Positions 1-8,057 of a stretch of 64,000 bases of DNA are shown here, piece after piece. Below the pieces are notes generated by a model. The model was given only the letters and a program-made list of their open reading frames with translations. It had not been told where the DNA came from and did no database searches. Location: the NCBI GenBank assembly GCA_964247085.1, contig CAXTSX010000014.1, positions 14,626 to 78,625 of the forward strand, in the 5' to 3' direction. Source of the stretch: JAAFHZ01 sp964247085. Lineage in GTDB: Bacteria; Cyanobacteriota; Cyanobacteriia; Cyanobacteriales; Chamaesiphonaceae. Each line of letters starts with the position of its first letter. Position 1 is the stretch's first letter. Made by a program: the position numbers and the translations under genes.

Positions 1-220
1 AGTCATCATTAGTCTTGATTTTTCCCATGGTTATTACTACTGGTGGTTTAACTGGACGAGCGCCTGTGGTTGCTCCACCGGATGCCAGACCGCCATTGAT
101 ACTATCCATTTCTTCATTAGAGACATTTCTTCTGGCTTCAGCGTTTTCCACTGCACCGCTAATAATGTCATCAATGCTGATGTGAAGTTGATTTGTATTC
201 TTTTTGGATTGATTACTCAT
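1..220 (-). CDS. Partial RiPP precursor peptide (GG-type leader), runs off left edge
   Basis: Reading the minus strand from the ATG at 220-218 gives an open frame to the window edge, about 73 codons with no stop. The first ~45 residues form a leader ending in MDSINGG, the double-glycine signature cut by peptidase-ABC exporters. The visible core begins LASGGATTGARPVK, is rich in Gly, Thr and Pro and has no Cys so far. A GGTGGA ribosome-binding site precedes the ATG. The leader is unlike the six precursors at 5981-8837 (no NLSGxDLF motif), so it belongs to another precursor family. It is divergent from the modification operon at 521. The precursor call rests on the leader, the GG site and the neighbours; the full core cannot be seen. 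Confidence 0.62.
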   Translation of the reverse strand, partial: MSNQSKKNTNQLHISIDDIISGAVENAEARRNVSNEEMDSINGGLASGGATTGARPVKPPVVITMGKIKTNDD

Positions 221-520
221 TTTTAGTTCCACCTTGATTGGTAAATACAGATTAAAGGTACACAATTGGATATTAACGGCGGGATTTTGGACTTGCAACA
301 ATTTCTATAGCCTTAAAAGGATCAAAATAGTAGCATTTCCCCTCCATTGGGAAATGCTACTTTTGGTATTTGGACAACTAGCATTATTTAGAATTAGAGG
401 AGCAAGTGTAGAGCAGGGTCAAAACAATAGAGAAGTCTTTCTGCGCTGTTACCAAAATCAGACTAGAAACAATAATTTAAAAATTACTAAGCTATCTTAA
501 AATCTCCCCAAGAATTAACT
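221..520. promoter_or_regulatory. Divergent promoter region between the left precursor and the KYM operon
   Basis: This gene-free stretch separates the minus-strand precursor from the plus-strand kinase gene. It is AT-rich and holds a strong hairpin (separate entry). Promoters for both directions should lie here, but I cannot place -35/-10 boxes with confidence. A forward open frame through 234-500 has no plausible ribosome-binding site and no recognisable protein character, so I treat it as non-coding. Confidence 0.4.
329..361 (+). terminator. 13-bp perfect hairpin in the 5' leader of the KYM operon (terminator or attenuator)
   Basis: AGTAGCATTTCCC (329-341) is the exact reverse complement of GGGAAATGCTACT (349-361), with a 7-base loop. 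On the plus strand it is followed by a short T-run. It sits about 160 bases before the first operon gene, so it may be an intrinsic terminator for upstream or antisense transcription, or an attenuator in the operon leader. Confidence 0.5.
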
Positions 521-1669
521 ATGGTCTTTCTACTAAATCAAACTAACGTTTTTGAGTACTTGGCTGGTCTGGGTTACCACTCAGAAAACACCACTGATAA
601 TATCGAACCAGTATCAGCCAAGAACTTTAATTTATTAATCACACTGGCTGAAGATTTGAAGCTTCTGGTCAAGCAGGAACGTCACAACCAAGAGGGAAAG
701 GCCATTGGAGAATTTTTAGCAGAATGGCAAATTCAAGAATTAATGCGAGATTTTCCAGCGTTACAGGATTGGCGGCCTTTTGTCTCGGAAGTCCTTCATT
801 TTGATGCAGAGAACTCGATTCTGGTATTTAAGTATCTGAATGACTACCGGGACTTAATGAACTTTTATGCCAAAGAAAATACTTTCACCGATCGCATCGC
901 CCAGAAACTAGGGACTTTACTAGCTACTTTCCACCGTGATACTTACCAACGATCGGACTATCGGGAAGCGATCGATCGAAACCCGCTCCGATCCGAAACA
1001 AGCATCGTCCAGAGAATGATTCGAGGGCTGGAGCGGTTGACTCCAGAGATCTTTGGCGCGGTGCCGGATGATGGGTTGAAGTTTTATGCTTTGTATCAGC
1101 GATACGATAGTTTGGGTGAGGCTCTGATGGAGTTGGGTCAAGCTTTCAAGGCGGATTGTTTGACTCATAATGACCTCAAGCTAAATAATGTTTTACTGCA
1201 TGATGAATGGGAGCAGCCGACGAGTGAGATAGTGCGGTTGATCGATTGGGAGCGATCGGCTTGGGGCGATCCAGCGTTTGATTTAGGGGCTTTAATTGGT
1301 AGTTATTTGCAACTTTGGTTAGGAAGTTTGGTGGTGAGCAAGTCGCTGTCGATCGAGGAGTCTTTAGCGTTGGCGATGACTCCATTGGATCAGGTTCAGC
1401 CTTCGATGGCGGCTTTGACTCAGGCTTATGTGGAGGCTTTTCCGCAGATTTTGATCGATCGACCGGATTTTTTACAGCGGGTGGTGCAGTTTGCGGGGTT
1501 GGCTTTGATTCAGGGGATTGAGGCAGGGATTCAATATCAAAAGACGTTGGGGAATGGTGGGATTGCGCAGTTGCAGGTGGCGAAGTCGTTGTTGTGTCGT
1601 CCGGTGCAGTCGATGCCGACGGTGTTTGGGGGGCGGTTGGTGGGGTCTCAGATGCCAGTGATGGCTTGA
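521..1669 (+). CDS. APH-fold kinase, class V LanK-like
   Basis: This 382-residue protein has the aminoglycoside-phosphotransferase fold: an ATP-binding Lys in LLVKQE (~K51), the catalytic loop LTHNDLKLNN (H216, D218, N223) and the metal-binding IDWE (D242). All kinase landmarks look intact. In class V lanthipeptide and thioviridamide-type clusters an APH-like protein is paired with a HopA1-like protein, and the pair dehydrates Ser/Thr through phosphorylation then elimination. Here it is first in an operon with exactly such a HopA1 protein and a LanM-like enzyme, so phosphorylation of precursor Ser/Thr is the likely role. A true small-molecule phosphotransferase is possible but does not fit the neighbours. 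The fold is clear; the substrate is inferred. Confidence 0.75.
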   Translation: MVFLLNQTNVFEYLAGLGYHSENTTDNIEPVSAKNFNLLITLAEDLKLLVKQERHNQEGKAIGEFLAEWQIQELMRDFPALQDWRPFVSEVLHFDAENSILVFKYLNDYRDLMNFYAKENTFTDRIAQKLGTLLATFHRDTYQRSDYREAIDRNPLRSETSIVQRMIRGLERLTPEIFGAVPDDGLKFYALYQRYDSLGEALMELGQAFKADCLTHNDLKLNNVLLHDEWEQPTSEIVRLIDWERSAWGDPAFDLGALIGSYLQLWLGSLVVSKSLSIEESLALAMTPLDQVQPSMAALTQAYVEAFPQILIDRPDFLQRVVQFAGLALIQGIEAGIQYQKTLGNGGIAQLQVAKSLLCRPVQSMPTVFGGRLVGSQMPVMA

Positions 1670-1750
1670 GAAGGGCTGATCTCTGAGATAGCAGAATTGT
1701 TAAATTCTGAATCACGGCTTTTACATTAATTACTAATAACTACTAAAACT

Positions 1751-2863
1751 ATGCAAACATTAGATGCTATTCAAACTAAAGCTGATACTACTACTGCTAC
1801 TGCTCATGCTGAGCTGATGGGGGTGTTGGAGGATATTGCTCGGCATGTGGAGATTCGGGATGATTTTTCGATTCATCATCCTAGTTATAAGCCGTTGGAG
1901 ATTCCGGCGGAGGCGATCGAACGGTTTCAGAAGATGCCGGAGCAGATGCAGCAGAAGTTTTTGAGTTTGCAGTTACGCAGTTTTTTGTATGGTATTTACT
2001 ATAACGGTGCGATGCGCAGTTCTTTGGCTTTAGATAGCGAAGATCAAGCCCCTCTGCTCGATTTAGAGAATAATACGGTGATGGGTATTGATACGGCTTT
2101 TTTCCAGCAGTTGCATGATAATAACTGCGGAGAGGGCTATTTTGATGAGGGCTGGATGGTGTTGAAGGAGGAAGATGATGGTAGTTTGGCGGTTAGAAAT
2201 GGTGCGTTACGGCTACATATCAGGCGAGACAAGCATTTACAGGAAAAGGAACAACAATCACAGGTGGGGGATGTAGTAGCAATCAGGATGCCGAAAAACC
2301 GAATGCAGAATGGTTTCTACATGGCTGTCGGCAATTTGGGTTTTAGTCGTCCTCAGCCTGGGGATGCCTTGGTGCGGGTTTACTTTAATGTGACTGCTGA
2401 GGGATCGATCTCGGTGATGAAGAGTTTGACCCAGGAGCTAAATGCGGCGGGTATGCCGTTTAGTTTCAAGGTTCTGTATAACCCACAGGACTACAATCGG
2501 TTTGATTCAGGGGTGCTGTATTTTGACTGGCAAGATTATGAAGTGGTGGTGCGCGTTTTGGATAAGATTCATGCTGAGCATCGATCGCACTTCATTCCTA
2601 AGATTCCTTTGTTTACGAAGCAGTTGGCAGTGGGCTTAGGGTTGGCGGAGGAGCCAGATCAAAAGTTTGCGGAGCGGGAAAGTTTTGGGATGAATCGCTG
2701 TCAAATTGTGGCCAATGGGTTGTTAGAGTTATTTTATCAAGGTCAGAATGCTTACGCAGAGAGGATGAGTGCGATTGCAGATCAGTTTTCTTTGGTGGGG
2801 ATCGATTTACAGCATCCCCATATTAATAGTGGTTCTGAAGATATTTATCGGGCGATCGACTGA
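1751..2863 (+). CDS. HopA1-family protein, class V LanY-like putative phospho-Ser/Thr lyase
   Basis: This 370-residue protein resembles the HopA1 (type III effector) family found in RiPP clusters. Recognisable blocks are SLQLRSFLYGIYYNGAMR near residues 75-90 and a C-terminal half with RVYFNVTAEG followed by FSFKVLYNP. In class V lanthipeptide systems the HopA1-like LanY partners the APH-like LanK and is thought to eliminate phosphate, giving dehydroalanine or dehydrobutyrine. The gene lies 81 bases after the kinase and 20 bases before the LanM-like gene, so the three are probably co-transcribed. I cannot assign catalytic residues by eye. The family call is fairly secure; the lyase role rests on the partner genes. 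Confidence 0.7.
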   Translation: MQTLDAIQTKADTTTATAHAELMGVLEDIARHVEIRDDFSIHHPSYKPLEIPAEAIERFQKMPEQMQQKFLSLQLRSFLYGIYYNGAMRSSLALDSEDQAPLLDLENNTVMGIDTAFFQQLHDNNCGEGYFDEGWMVLKEEDDGSLAVRNGALRLHIRRDKHLQEKEQQSQVGDVVAIRMPKNRMQNGFYMAVGNLGFSRPQPGDALVRVYFNVTAEGSISVMKSLTQELNAAGMPFSFKVLYNPQDYNRFDSGVLYFDWQDYEVVVRVLDKIHAEHRSHFIPKIPLFTKQLAVGLGLAEEPDQKFAERESFGMNRCQIVANGLLELFYQGQNAYAERMSAIADQFSLVGIDLQHPHINSGSEDIYRAID

Positions 2864-2883
2864 GTATAACCCCAAAATAAATT

Positions 2884-5802
2884 ATGAAAACAAAAGAGCT
2901 AGAAACGTTACAAGTAAAAGCATCACTGATTAATCTGGATCAACCTTTGCCCTTTGAAAGTTTTTATCTATCATTTATACAAACTGGGCGACGAAAGTTG
3001 CATAATGTGCTCTCTGCTGCTCAGCTGAAATTATTGACGGAAGAAGCTTATGGGGCCTTAGAGCGTGATCTATTAGAAAGATTGGTGGGACTGGGTACAG
3101 AAGTTTTACTGTATGAATTTAATCAGCGGCGTTCTGAGCAAATTGCAACTACTGATCGCCCCGATTGTACTTTGTACAATAGTTTTATGGATGGGTTGTT
3201 GGATGGAACAATCGCCTTGTTTCAGGACTATCCAGTTTTAGAGGATTTGATAAATACCACTATTGATCGGTGGGTAAAATCGACGGTTGTTTTTGTAGAA
3301 CGGCTCGCAGCTGATTTTCCTGAATTGGAAAAGACTTTTGGTGAGGGTCGTAGCTTGGGACAAGTCCAGACTATTGTCACTAATCTATCTAATCAACATG
3401 CTAGTGTTCGATCGATCTTAACGCTGACATTTACTTCTGGGGTAGGAGTAGTATACAAACCCAAAAATCTGGGGTTGGATGTAGCTTTCCAGGAATTATT
3501 GAATTGGTGTAATCAGCAAAATATTTTGCTGCCATTCCAACTGTTGAAGATCGTGGCTGGCCAAGATTATGGTTGGCAGCAATTGACTAAACAAGAAGCT
3601 TGTGAGACTCGATCGCAGGTGCAGCGCTTTTATCAACGAGCGGGGATGTCATCGGCATTGTTATGGGTTCTCGGTACTAGAGATTGTGAGTATGACCAAG
3701 TAGTTGCGGCTGGTGAATATCCACTGTTGATAGATGCTGCAGCGCTGATGAGTCCAGAATTCATGGCCATCGAAGAGGAGCAGCGCTGGTTTCATGATTC
3801 GGTGTTAAAAGTAGGGATTTTACCGCGTTGGAGTGGCCAGCTGGAATCTCGGAATGCTTGGGATAAGAGCGTACTGGGAAATATTTTGCCTAAACAGAAT
3901 GGAGCGGCGCAGGAGTGGCAATTTATTAATACCGATCGCATGAATTTGGTGCGAACATCGGTAGTGGTGCCAGCGGGTAAAAATGCGTTGATTTTGGATG
4001 GTGAAACAGTCTCGCCAAAGGATTACAGCAATGATGTCGAGGCTGGGTTTGCGGAGATCTATCGGTTACTAATCAAGCATCGATCGATGCTGCTTGGTTC
4101 AGATAGCCCCCTGGCGAGTTTTGCTCAAATCCAATTTGGTTGCTGTCTGCGGCCAGGTCATGCTTACCAAACGATCTGTCGGCAAAGCCTGAAGCCAGAA
4201 TATTTAAAAAATAGCGATGATTATGTGAGTCTGATTAGTTATTTAATTAAAGAACGTGCTCCTAGTTATTTACCGTTGGCTAGCCATCCAGCAGCCGAAC
4301 AAATTTTTGCTGCCGAAATCGCTGCTCTCAAACAACAAGATCCCCCCCGCTTTATGGCAACCGGTGATCAGGATAGTCTAACGATCGATCAAAACATTTC
4401 GATCAATCATTTCTTTGTTTCCGCCAGCTATCAGCAAATGATCGATCGATTGCAAAAAATAGATGAAGCCGACTTGGCTCGTCAATTGCAACTTATTAGC
4501 TCTAATTCGATCGCCAAATTTGCTCACCTCAAACAAATCGATACCGCTCTGCAAGGTCAGTTTCCGCTCGGTAATTGCCTGTCGCCCGCAGAATTCCAGG
4601 CCGCTGCTCTTGATATCGGTAAAGAAATGGTGGAATCGGCAATTTGGGTGGGAGATGGTTGTAACTGGCGATCGATCGAATACATGCATCTGGCTAATCG
4701 CTATCAATTAAATGTCTTGAATGATTCTCTTTTTACTGGCAGAGCCGGAGTCAGCTTGTTTTTGGCTGCTTTAGCGAAGGTTTCTGGTGATGAGCAGTTT
4801 CGCCGCACGGCTCTGGCAGCGCTCCATCCTTTTCGCTCGTCGATCCGTGCCAATCGGATTCCGCCGGAACTCGCTAAGTCTGAAATTGGACTATTGGGAT
4901 TAGGTGGAATTATCTATGCAATGGTTAAGGTCAGTCAATTTCTGGCTGAACCGACGTTATTAGTGGATGCGCTGCAAGCGGCTCGGCTGATTACGCCAGC
5001 AATTATCGCAGCCGATCGGAAGTTGGATATGGTGTTTGGGGCAACGGGGTCGCTGCTGGGTTTGCTGCAGCTGCATCGAGCTACTCAAGATGCTGCCGTG
5101 TTGGATATGGCGATCGGTTGTGGTCAACATTTGCTGGCTAATCGCACTGATGCTCAGCCGAGGGCGTGGCTGATGCATGAAGGTGAAAGTTCTCGACCCC
5201 TCACGGGTTTTTCCCATGGTGCGACGGGGATGTCTTTTGCTTTGCTGCAACTTTATGCGACTACTGGAAATGAAGAATTTCGGGCGGCTGCTGAAGAGGG
5301 GATGGCTTATGAGCGGAGTGTATTTGATCAAACGACTCAAAATTGGCCTCATTTTGGTGCTTCACCGCCCGGTGGTGAAGTGGTTTCTTGGAATACTTGG
5401 TGTCATGGTAGTCCGGGAATTGGTTTGGGGCGGTTGGGGAGTTTGCCGATGTTACCGCTAGTTGAGATGCAGGAGGAGATCGATATTGCTTTGCGGACTA
5501 GTCAAAAGAATGGGATTAGTGATGGTTGGATTGATCATTTATGCTGTGGCAATATGGGCAGAATTGAACTTTTGGTTGTTGCTGCCGAAAAGTTGCAGGA
5601 CGATCGGCTATTAAGGACTGCTCGTCAGCATGGTACTAAGGTGGTAAAAGCGGCGATTCAAAATGGGGCTTATGGCTTGCAGGCTCATTTATCTGATCGT
5701 ATACATAGTTCTAGTTTTTATAAGGGTGCTGCGGGGGTGGGATATGAATTACTCCGTCTAGCAAATCCTCATACGATTCCTTCTGTTTTTTTGTGGGAAT
5801 AA
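2884..5802 (+). CDS. lanM: LanM-like lanthipeptide synthetase with degenerate dehydratase and CCG-type cyclase domain
   Basis: At 972 residues this is full length for LanM. The N-terminal dehydratase (DUF4135) keeps the ATP Lys (YKPK, K192) and two Asp (D267, D284). The usual DxHxEN is D267-C-E269-Y-D-Q272, the usual LIDLET is LIDAAA (Glu to A286), and the elimination-site Arg and Thr align to G419 and G425 (Rxxx-RPT has become Gxxx-RPG). The C-terminal LanC domain (~630-970) is intact: GFSHG (H778), WCHG (C840) and LCCG (C887, C888). The Cys-Cys-Gly zinc site is the type in ProcM, known for handling many substrates. The likely role is therefore thioether ring formation, with dehydration supplied by the two upstream proteins. 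Residue matches to CylM are from memory and aligned by eye. Confidence 0.85.
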   Translation: MKTKELETLQVKASLINLDQPLPFESFYLSFIQTGRRKLHNVLSAAQLKLLTEEAYGALERDLLERLVGLGTEVLLYEFNQRRSEQIATTDRPDCTLYNSFMDGLLDGTIALFQDYPVLEDLINTTIDRWVKSTVVFVERLAADFPELEKTFGEGRSLGQVQTIVTNLSNQHASVRSILTLTFTSGVGVVYKPKNLGLDVAFQELLNWCNQQNILLPFQLLKIVAGQDYGWQQLTKQEACETRSQVQRFYQRAGMSSALLWVLGTRDCEYDQVVAAGEYPLLIDAAALMSPEFMAIEEEQRWFHDSVLKVGILPRWSGQLESRNAWDKSVLGNILPKQNGAAQEWQFINTDRMNLVRTSVVVPAGKNALILDGETVSPKDYSNDVEAGFAEIYRLLIKHRSMLLGSDSPLASFAQIQFGCCLRPGHAYQTICRQSLKPEYLKNSDDYVSLISYLIKERAPSYLPLASHPAAEQIFAAEIAALKQQDPPRFMATGDQDSLTIDQNISINHFFVSASYQQMIDRLQKIDEADLARQLQLISSNSIAKFAHLKQIDTALQGQFPLGNCLSPAEFQAAALDIGKEMVESAIWVGDGCNWRSIEYMHLANRYQLNVLNDSLFTGRAGVSLFLAALAKVSGDEQFRRTALAALHPFRSSIRANRIPPELAKSEIGLLGLGGIIYAMVKVSQFLAEPTLLVDALQAARLITPAIIAADRKLDMVFGATGSLLGLLQLHRATQDAAVLDMAIGCGQHLLANRTDAQPRAWLMHEGESSRPLTGFSHGATGMSFALLQLYATTGNEEFRAAAEEGMAYERSVFDQTTQNWPHFGASPPGGEVVSWNTWCHGSPGIGLGRLGSLPMLPLVEMQEEIDIALRTSQKNGISDGWIDHLCCGNMGRIELLVVAAEKLQDDRLLRTARQHGTKVVKAAIQNGAYGLQAHLSDRIHSSSFYKGAAGVGYELLRLANPHTIPSVFLWE

Positions 5803-5829
5803 AATAAATTGACGATGAAGCTTAGATAT

Positions 5830-5980
5830 TATCAGCTCAAAATGCATCAAAATTATGTTAATTATCAATCGAATAAATCATGAGCAGTTGTGGATCTTTG
5901 GAAAATATTGATTCATGATGAGATTTATGGATGTAAAGTATCAATCCATAATCAATATTTACATAAGGGAAATAAACAAA
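5830..5980 (+). promoter_or_regulatory. Conserved 5' region, family A copy 1
   Basis: The bases before the first precursor recur before the second and third. Shared blocks are an ATTAT/AATTAT segment with a following CAATAAA-like run, a TTTATGGATGTAAA-like segment, and TAACCAATAT/ATAATCAATAT followed by ACA and a purine-rich ribosome-binding site (AAGGGAA here). This suggests promoter and leader were duplicated together with the coding region. Confidence 0.5.
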
Positions 5981-6211
5981 ATGGCTGATATTAAAATCAT
6001 CAATCTATCTGGCTCTAATTTATTCGATGATGCCGAAAGTTTCATGTCTGAAATCAATGATGAGTCGATGGATGTAATCGGTGGTGCTGTGATTACTTGT
6101 CGTACTTTCACTAACAGCTGTGAAGCTAACAGCTGCGGATATGTTACTAATGTTGGCTGCAAAGGTGCTACCAATTTTGGTTGTGGATATGTTACTGTTC
6201 GTCCTAGATAG
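5981..6211 (+). CDS. Lanthipeptide-like precursor 1 (five Cys)
   Basis: This 76-residue peptide has leader MADIKIINLSGSNLFDDAES followed by FMSEINDESMDVIGG; cleavage after GG would release a ~41-residue core starting AVITCRTF. The core has five Cys and about eight Ser/Thr and carries an internal CGYVT repeat, the most ring-capable of the set. I chose the ATG at 5981, not the longer in-frame start at 5915, because all paralogues begin MA(D/N)I and a good AAGGGAA site sits just upstream. It is the first precursor after the LanM-like gene (178 bases away) and has its own terminator. It is the strongest candidate substrate of the KYM enzymes; modification has not been shown. Confidence 0.85.
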   Translation: MADIKIINLSGSNLFDDAESFMSEINDESMDVIGGAVITCRTFTNSCEANSCGYVTNVGCKGATNFGCGYVTVRPR

Positions 6212-6243
6212 TTAGGATTAATTTTATAATTAGTATTTTAGAG

Positions 6244-6269
6244 ATGCTCTCGATTGAGAGCATTTTTTT
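6244..6269 (+). terminator. Intrinsic terminator of precursor 1
   Basis: ATGCTCTC (6244-6251) pairs with GAGAGCAT (6256-6263) around a GATT loop, followed by a T-run. It lies 32 bases after the precursor stop. Confidence 0.85.
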
Positions 6270-6409
6270 GTGTATTGAGAATGATAAATATCAAGATTAA
6301 GTTATTTTAATTTCTATTCAACCATTCCTCAAGTATGTATTAATAAAATATCAGGTAGTTAAGCAGTTGAAAATAAACCCATGTATAGAGCGTGTGAAAT
6401 ATTGGTTTG

Positions 6410-6565
6410 AAACGGATTAAAATTATATGAATTATCCATTCAATAAATTCTAGAAAAACACAGCTTTTGGAAAGGTATTGATCCATTATTATATTTGCAG
6501 ATATGAAGCATTAATTTGTTTTGTGTTCATGCATAACCAATATCTACACAGAGGTGATAAACAAA
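6410..6565 (+). promoter_or_regulatory. Conserved 5' region, family A copy 2
   Basis: This resembles the regions before precursors 1 and 3: GGATTAAAATTATATGAATTA, ATTCAATAAATTCTAGA, GATATGAAGCATTAAT and CATAACCAATATC, then GAGGTGAT as ribosome-binding site. The gap 6212-6565 otherwise holds only the upstream terminator. Confidence 0.5.
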
Positions 6566-6775
6566 ATGGCTGACATTAAAATTAGCAATCTGTCTGGTTC
6601 CGATTTATTCAATGATGCTGAAAGCTTCATGTCTGAAATCAATAACGAAGCAACAGATTCGATCATGGGTGGTCTTGTAATTTACTGTAATGGTTTTACT
6701 GCAAAGTGCAATCAAGGAACTATTATTAGCGAAAACGTCGCTGTCTTTAACAAAGGCTATAAATATTATGACTAA
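6566..6775 (+). CDS. Lanthipeptide-like precursor 2 (two Cys)
   Basis: This 69-residue peptide has leader MADIKISNLSGSDLFNDAES ending in DSIMGG and a core of about 33 residues starting LVIYCNGFTAKC. The core has two Cys and few Ser/Thr (FTA, GTI, ISE), so at most two thioether rings are possible. Its leader is nearly identical to that of precursor 3, and the core patterns are related (CNGxTAxCxQGTI, then NxGxxYY), showing recent duplication with core divergence. GAGGTGAT lies 8 bases before the ATG. It is a monocistronic unit with its own terminator. Confidence 0.82.
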   Translation: MADIKISNLSGSDLFNDAESFMSEINNEATDSIMGGLVIYCNGFTAKCNQGTIISENVAVFNKGYKYYD

Positions 6776-6823
6776 GATCAATATTAATTCTCAAAAACTA
6801 AGTAGTATTTAATACCCCTTTAC

Positions 6824-6850
6824 AGCTCATCTACCTAGATGAGCTATTTT
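6824..6850 (+). terminator. Intrinsic terminator of precursor 2
   Basis: AGCTCATCTA (6824-6833) pairs with TAGATGAGCT (6836-6845), followed by ATTTTATTTT. The same stem recurs after precursors 3, 4 and 5. Confidence 0.8.
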
Positions 6851-6954
6851 ATTTTCAATCTCGATTTAATCATCTTTTTAAGTACAGATTAGCCATGTAT
6901 TAAAAGAAAACAAGTAATTGAAAGCAAATTTACACATAAAATTATAATTATTGT

Positions 6955-7116
6955 TAGATAAAACGTATCAAAATTATATTAATATTCCAGTCAATAAAAT
7001 CTAGAGAGGAGTAGATTTTTTAAAGATATCGATTTACTATTGTATTTATGGATGTGAAACATTAATTTATTCCACATTCATTCATAACCAACATCAACAA
7101 ATAGGAAGTAAATAAA
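6955..7116 (+). promoter_or_regulatory. Conserved 5' region, family A copy 3
   Basis: This is similar to the regions before precursors 1 and 2: CGTATCAAAATTATATTAAT, CAGTCAATAAAATCTAGAG, TTTATGGATGTGAAACATT and CATAACCAACATC, then AGGAAGT as ribosome-binding site. The gap 6776-7116 otherwise contains only the preceding terminator. Confidence 0.5.
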
Positions 7117-7329
7117 ATGGCTGACATTAAAATTAGCAATCTGTCTGGTTCCGATTTATTCAATGATGCTGAAAGCTTCATGTCTGAAATCAACAACGAA
7201 GCAACAGATTCAATCTTGGGTGGTCTTAACATTAACTGTAATGGTCTTACTGCGAATTGCCAGCAAGGAACTATCTGTGAAGGCGTTACTGTCGTTAACC
7301 AAGGCTGTAGATACTACACTTACTACTAA
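7117..7329 (+). CDS. Lanthipeptide-like precursor 3 (four Cys)
   Basis: This 70-residue peptide has leader MADIKISNLSGSDLFNDAES ending in DSILGG. The predicted core LNINCNGLTANCQQGTICEG continues to a Tyr-rich tail. It has four Cys and four Thr, giving a plausible (methyl)lanthionine pattern. The leader is almost residue-for-residue that of precursor 2, while the core has gained two Cys. The ATG follows AGGAAGT by 8 bases. An overlapping frame (7163-7354) has no leader and is a shadow. Confidence 0.83.
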   Translation: MADIKISNLSGSDLFNDAESFMSEINNEATDSILGGLNINCNGLTANCQQGTICEGVTVVNQGCRYYTYY

Positions 7330-7377
7330 GATCAATATTGATTTTAAGTATTAAGTAGTATTTAATACCTGACTTAT

Positions 7378-7404
7378 AGCTCGTCTATCTAGACGGGCTA
7401 TTTT
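7378..7404 (+). terminator. Intrinsic terminator of precursor 3
   Basis: AGCTCGTCTA (7378-7387) pairs with TAGACGGGCT (7390-7399), with a G-T wobble, then ATTTT. It is a near copy of the terminator after precursor 2. Confidence 0.78.
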
Positions 7405-7453
7405 GCTGTTTAAAACAGTCGCAAAAGAAGAAAACCATATATTTTCTAAAAAA

Positions 7454-7585
7454 GATTAAAAATGCAGTAGTTATGCATCTTGTAATTTAACAAAAATCCT
7501 AGACATACTTAAATTCACAGCTTATGTTGTATTACAGATTGATTTCATCCCGAAATAAACAATATGATTTTAGAGGTTCGATCAA
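7454..7585 (+). promoter_or_regulatory. Conserved 5' region, family B copy 1
   Basis: About 130 bases closely match the regions before precursors 5 and 6. Shared blocks are ATTAAAAATGCAG, ATTTAACAAAAATCCTAGAC, TGTATTACAG, TTTCATCCC, AATAAACAATAT and AGAGGTTCGATC, the last containing the ribosome-binding site. A TGTAAT (TATAAT in copy 2) could be a -10 box. Confidence 0.6.
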
Positions 7586-7792
7586 ATGGCTAATATTAAC
7601 ATCAATAACCTTTCTGGTTTCGATTTATTCAACGACTCAGAAAGCTTTCTCACTGAAATAAGTGATGAATCAAATGAAATCATAGGAGGATTAAAAAGTA
7701 GTATTATAGTCTGTACTGTAACAATCGTAATTGTAACGCCTCCACCACCGCCACCCATAACAATAGCAACTGATCCACTAACTTTAAAGTAG
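7586..7792 (+). CDS. RiPP precursor 4 (one Cys, poly-Pro core)
   Basis: This 68-residue peptide has leader MANININNLSGFDLFNDSES ending in NEIIGG. The predicted core LKSSIIVCTVTIVIVT is followed by six consecutive Pro and ITIATDPLTLK. It has one Cys and many Thr and beta-branched residues, so it resembles a dehydrated hydrophobic peptide more than a multi-ring lanthipeptide. AGAGG lies 9 bases before the ATG. It belongs to the MANIN leader subfamily with precursors 5 and 6. Its identity as a precursor rests on the leader and cassette; the core chemistry is uncertain. Confidence 0.78.
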   Translation: MANININNLSGFDLFNDSESFLTEISDESNEIIGGLKSSIIVCTVTIVIVTPPPPPPITIATDPLTLK

Positions 7793-7850
7793 AATAGGCA
7801 CTGCCCGTAGATAGAAGGTAGTAATAATTATCAATCTATTCAACTTAGAT

Positions 7851-7879
7851 AGCTCATCTAGATAGATGGGCTATTTTTT
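7851..7879 (+). terminator. Intrinsic terminator of precursor 4
   Basis: AGCTCATCTA (7851-7860) pairs with TAGATGGGCT (7863-7872), followed by ATTTTTT. Confidence 0.8.
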
Positions 7880-7921
7880 AAAATAACTATCGAAAAATAA
7901 AAGTATACATCTTTTTAAACG

Positions 7922-8057
7922 AATTAAAAATGCAGCAATTATGCACTCTATAATTTAACGAAAATCCTAGACATAACTTAAGCCCAAGAATTACATTGTA
8001 TTACAGGCTAAATTTCATCCCCAACATAAACAATATAAATTTTAGAGGTTCGATCGA
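7922..8057 (+). promoter_or_regulatory. Conserved 5' region, family B copy 2
   Basis: This is a close match to the regions at 7454 and 8475. It carries AATTAAAAATGCAGCAATTA, a TATAAT in CTCTATAATTTAACG that could be a -10 box, CCTAGACATAACTTAAG, TGTATTACAGGCTAA and AGAGGTTCGATCGA before the ATG. Confidence 0.6.

Noticed and set aside
234..500. 88-codon open frame on the plus strand before the kinase gene
   Set aside because: No ribosome-binding site, crosses the strong hairpin at 329-361, and the translation looks like random AT-rich sequence.
1176..1715. 179-codon minus-strand open frame
   Set aside because: Antisense to the LanK gene; Pro/Ser/Thr-rich composition is a by-product of the GC-rich third positions of the real frame.
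5915..5980. N-terminal extension of precursor 1
   Set aside because: Paralogues all start at MA(D/N)I, and the ribosome-binding site sits directly before the inner ATG.
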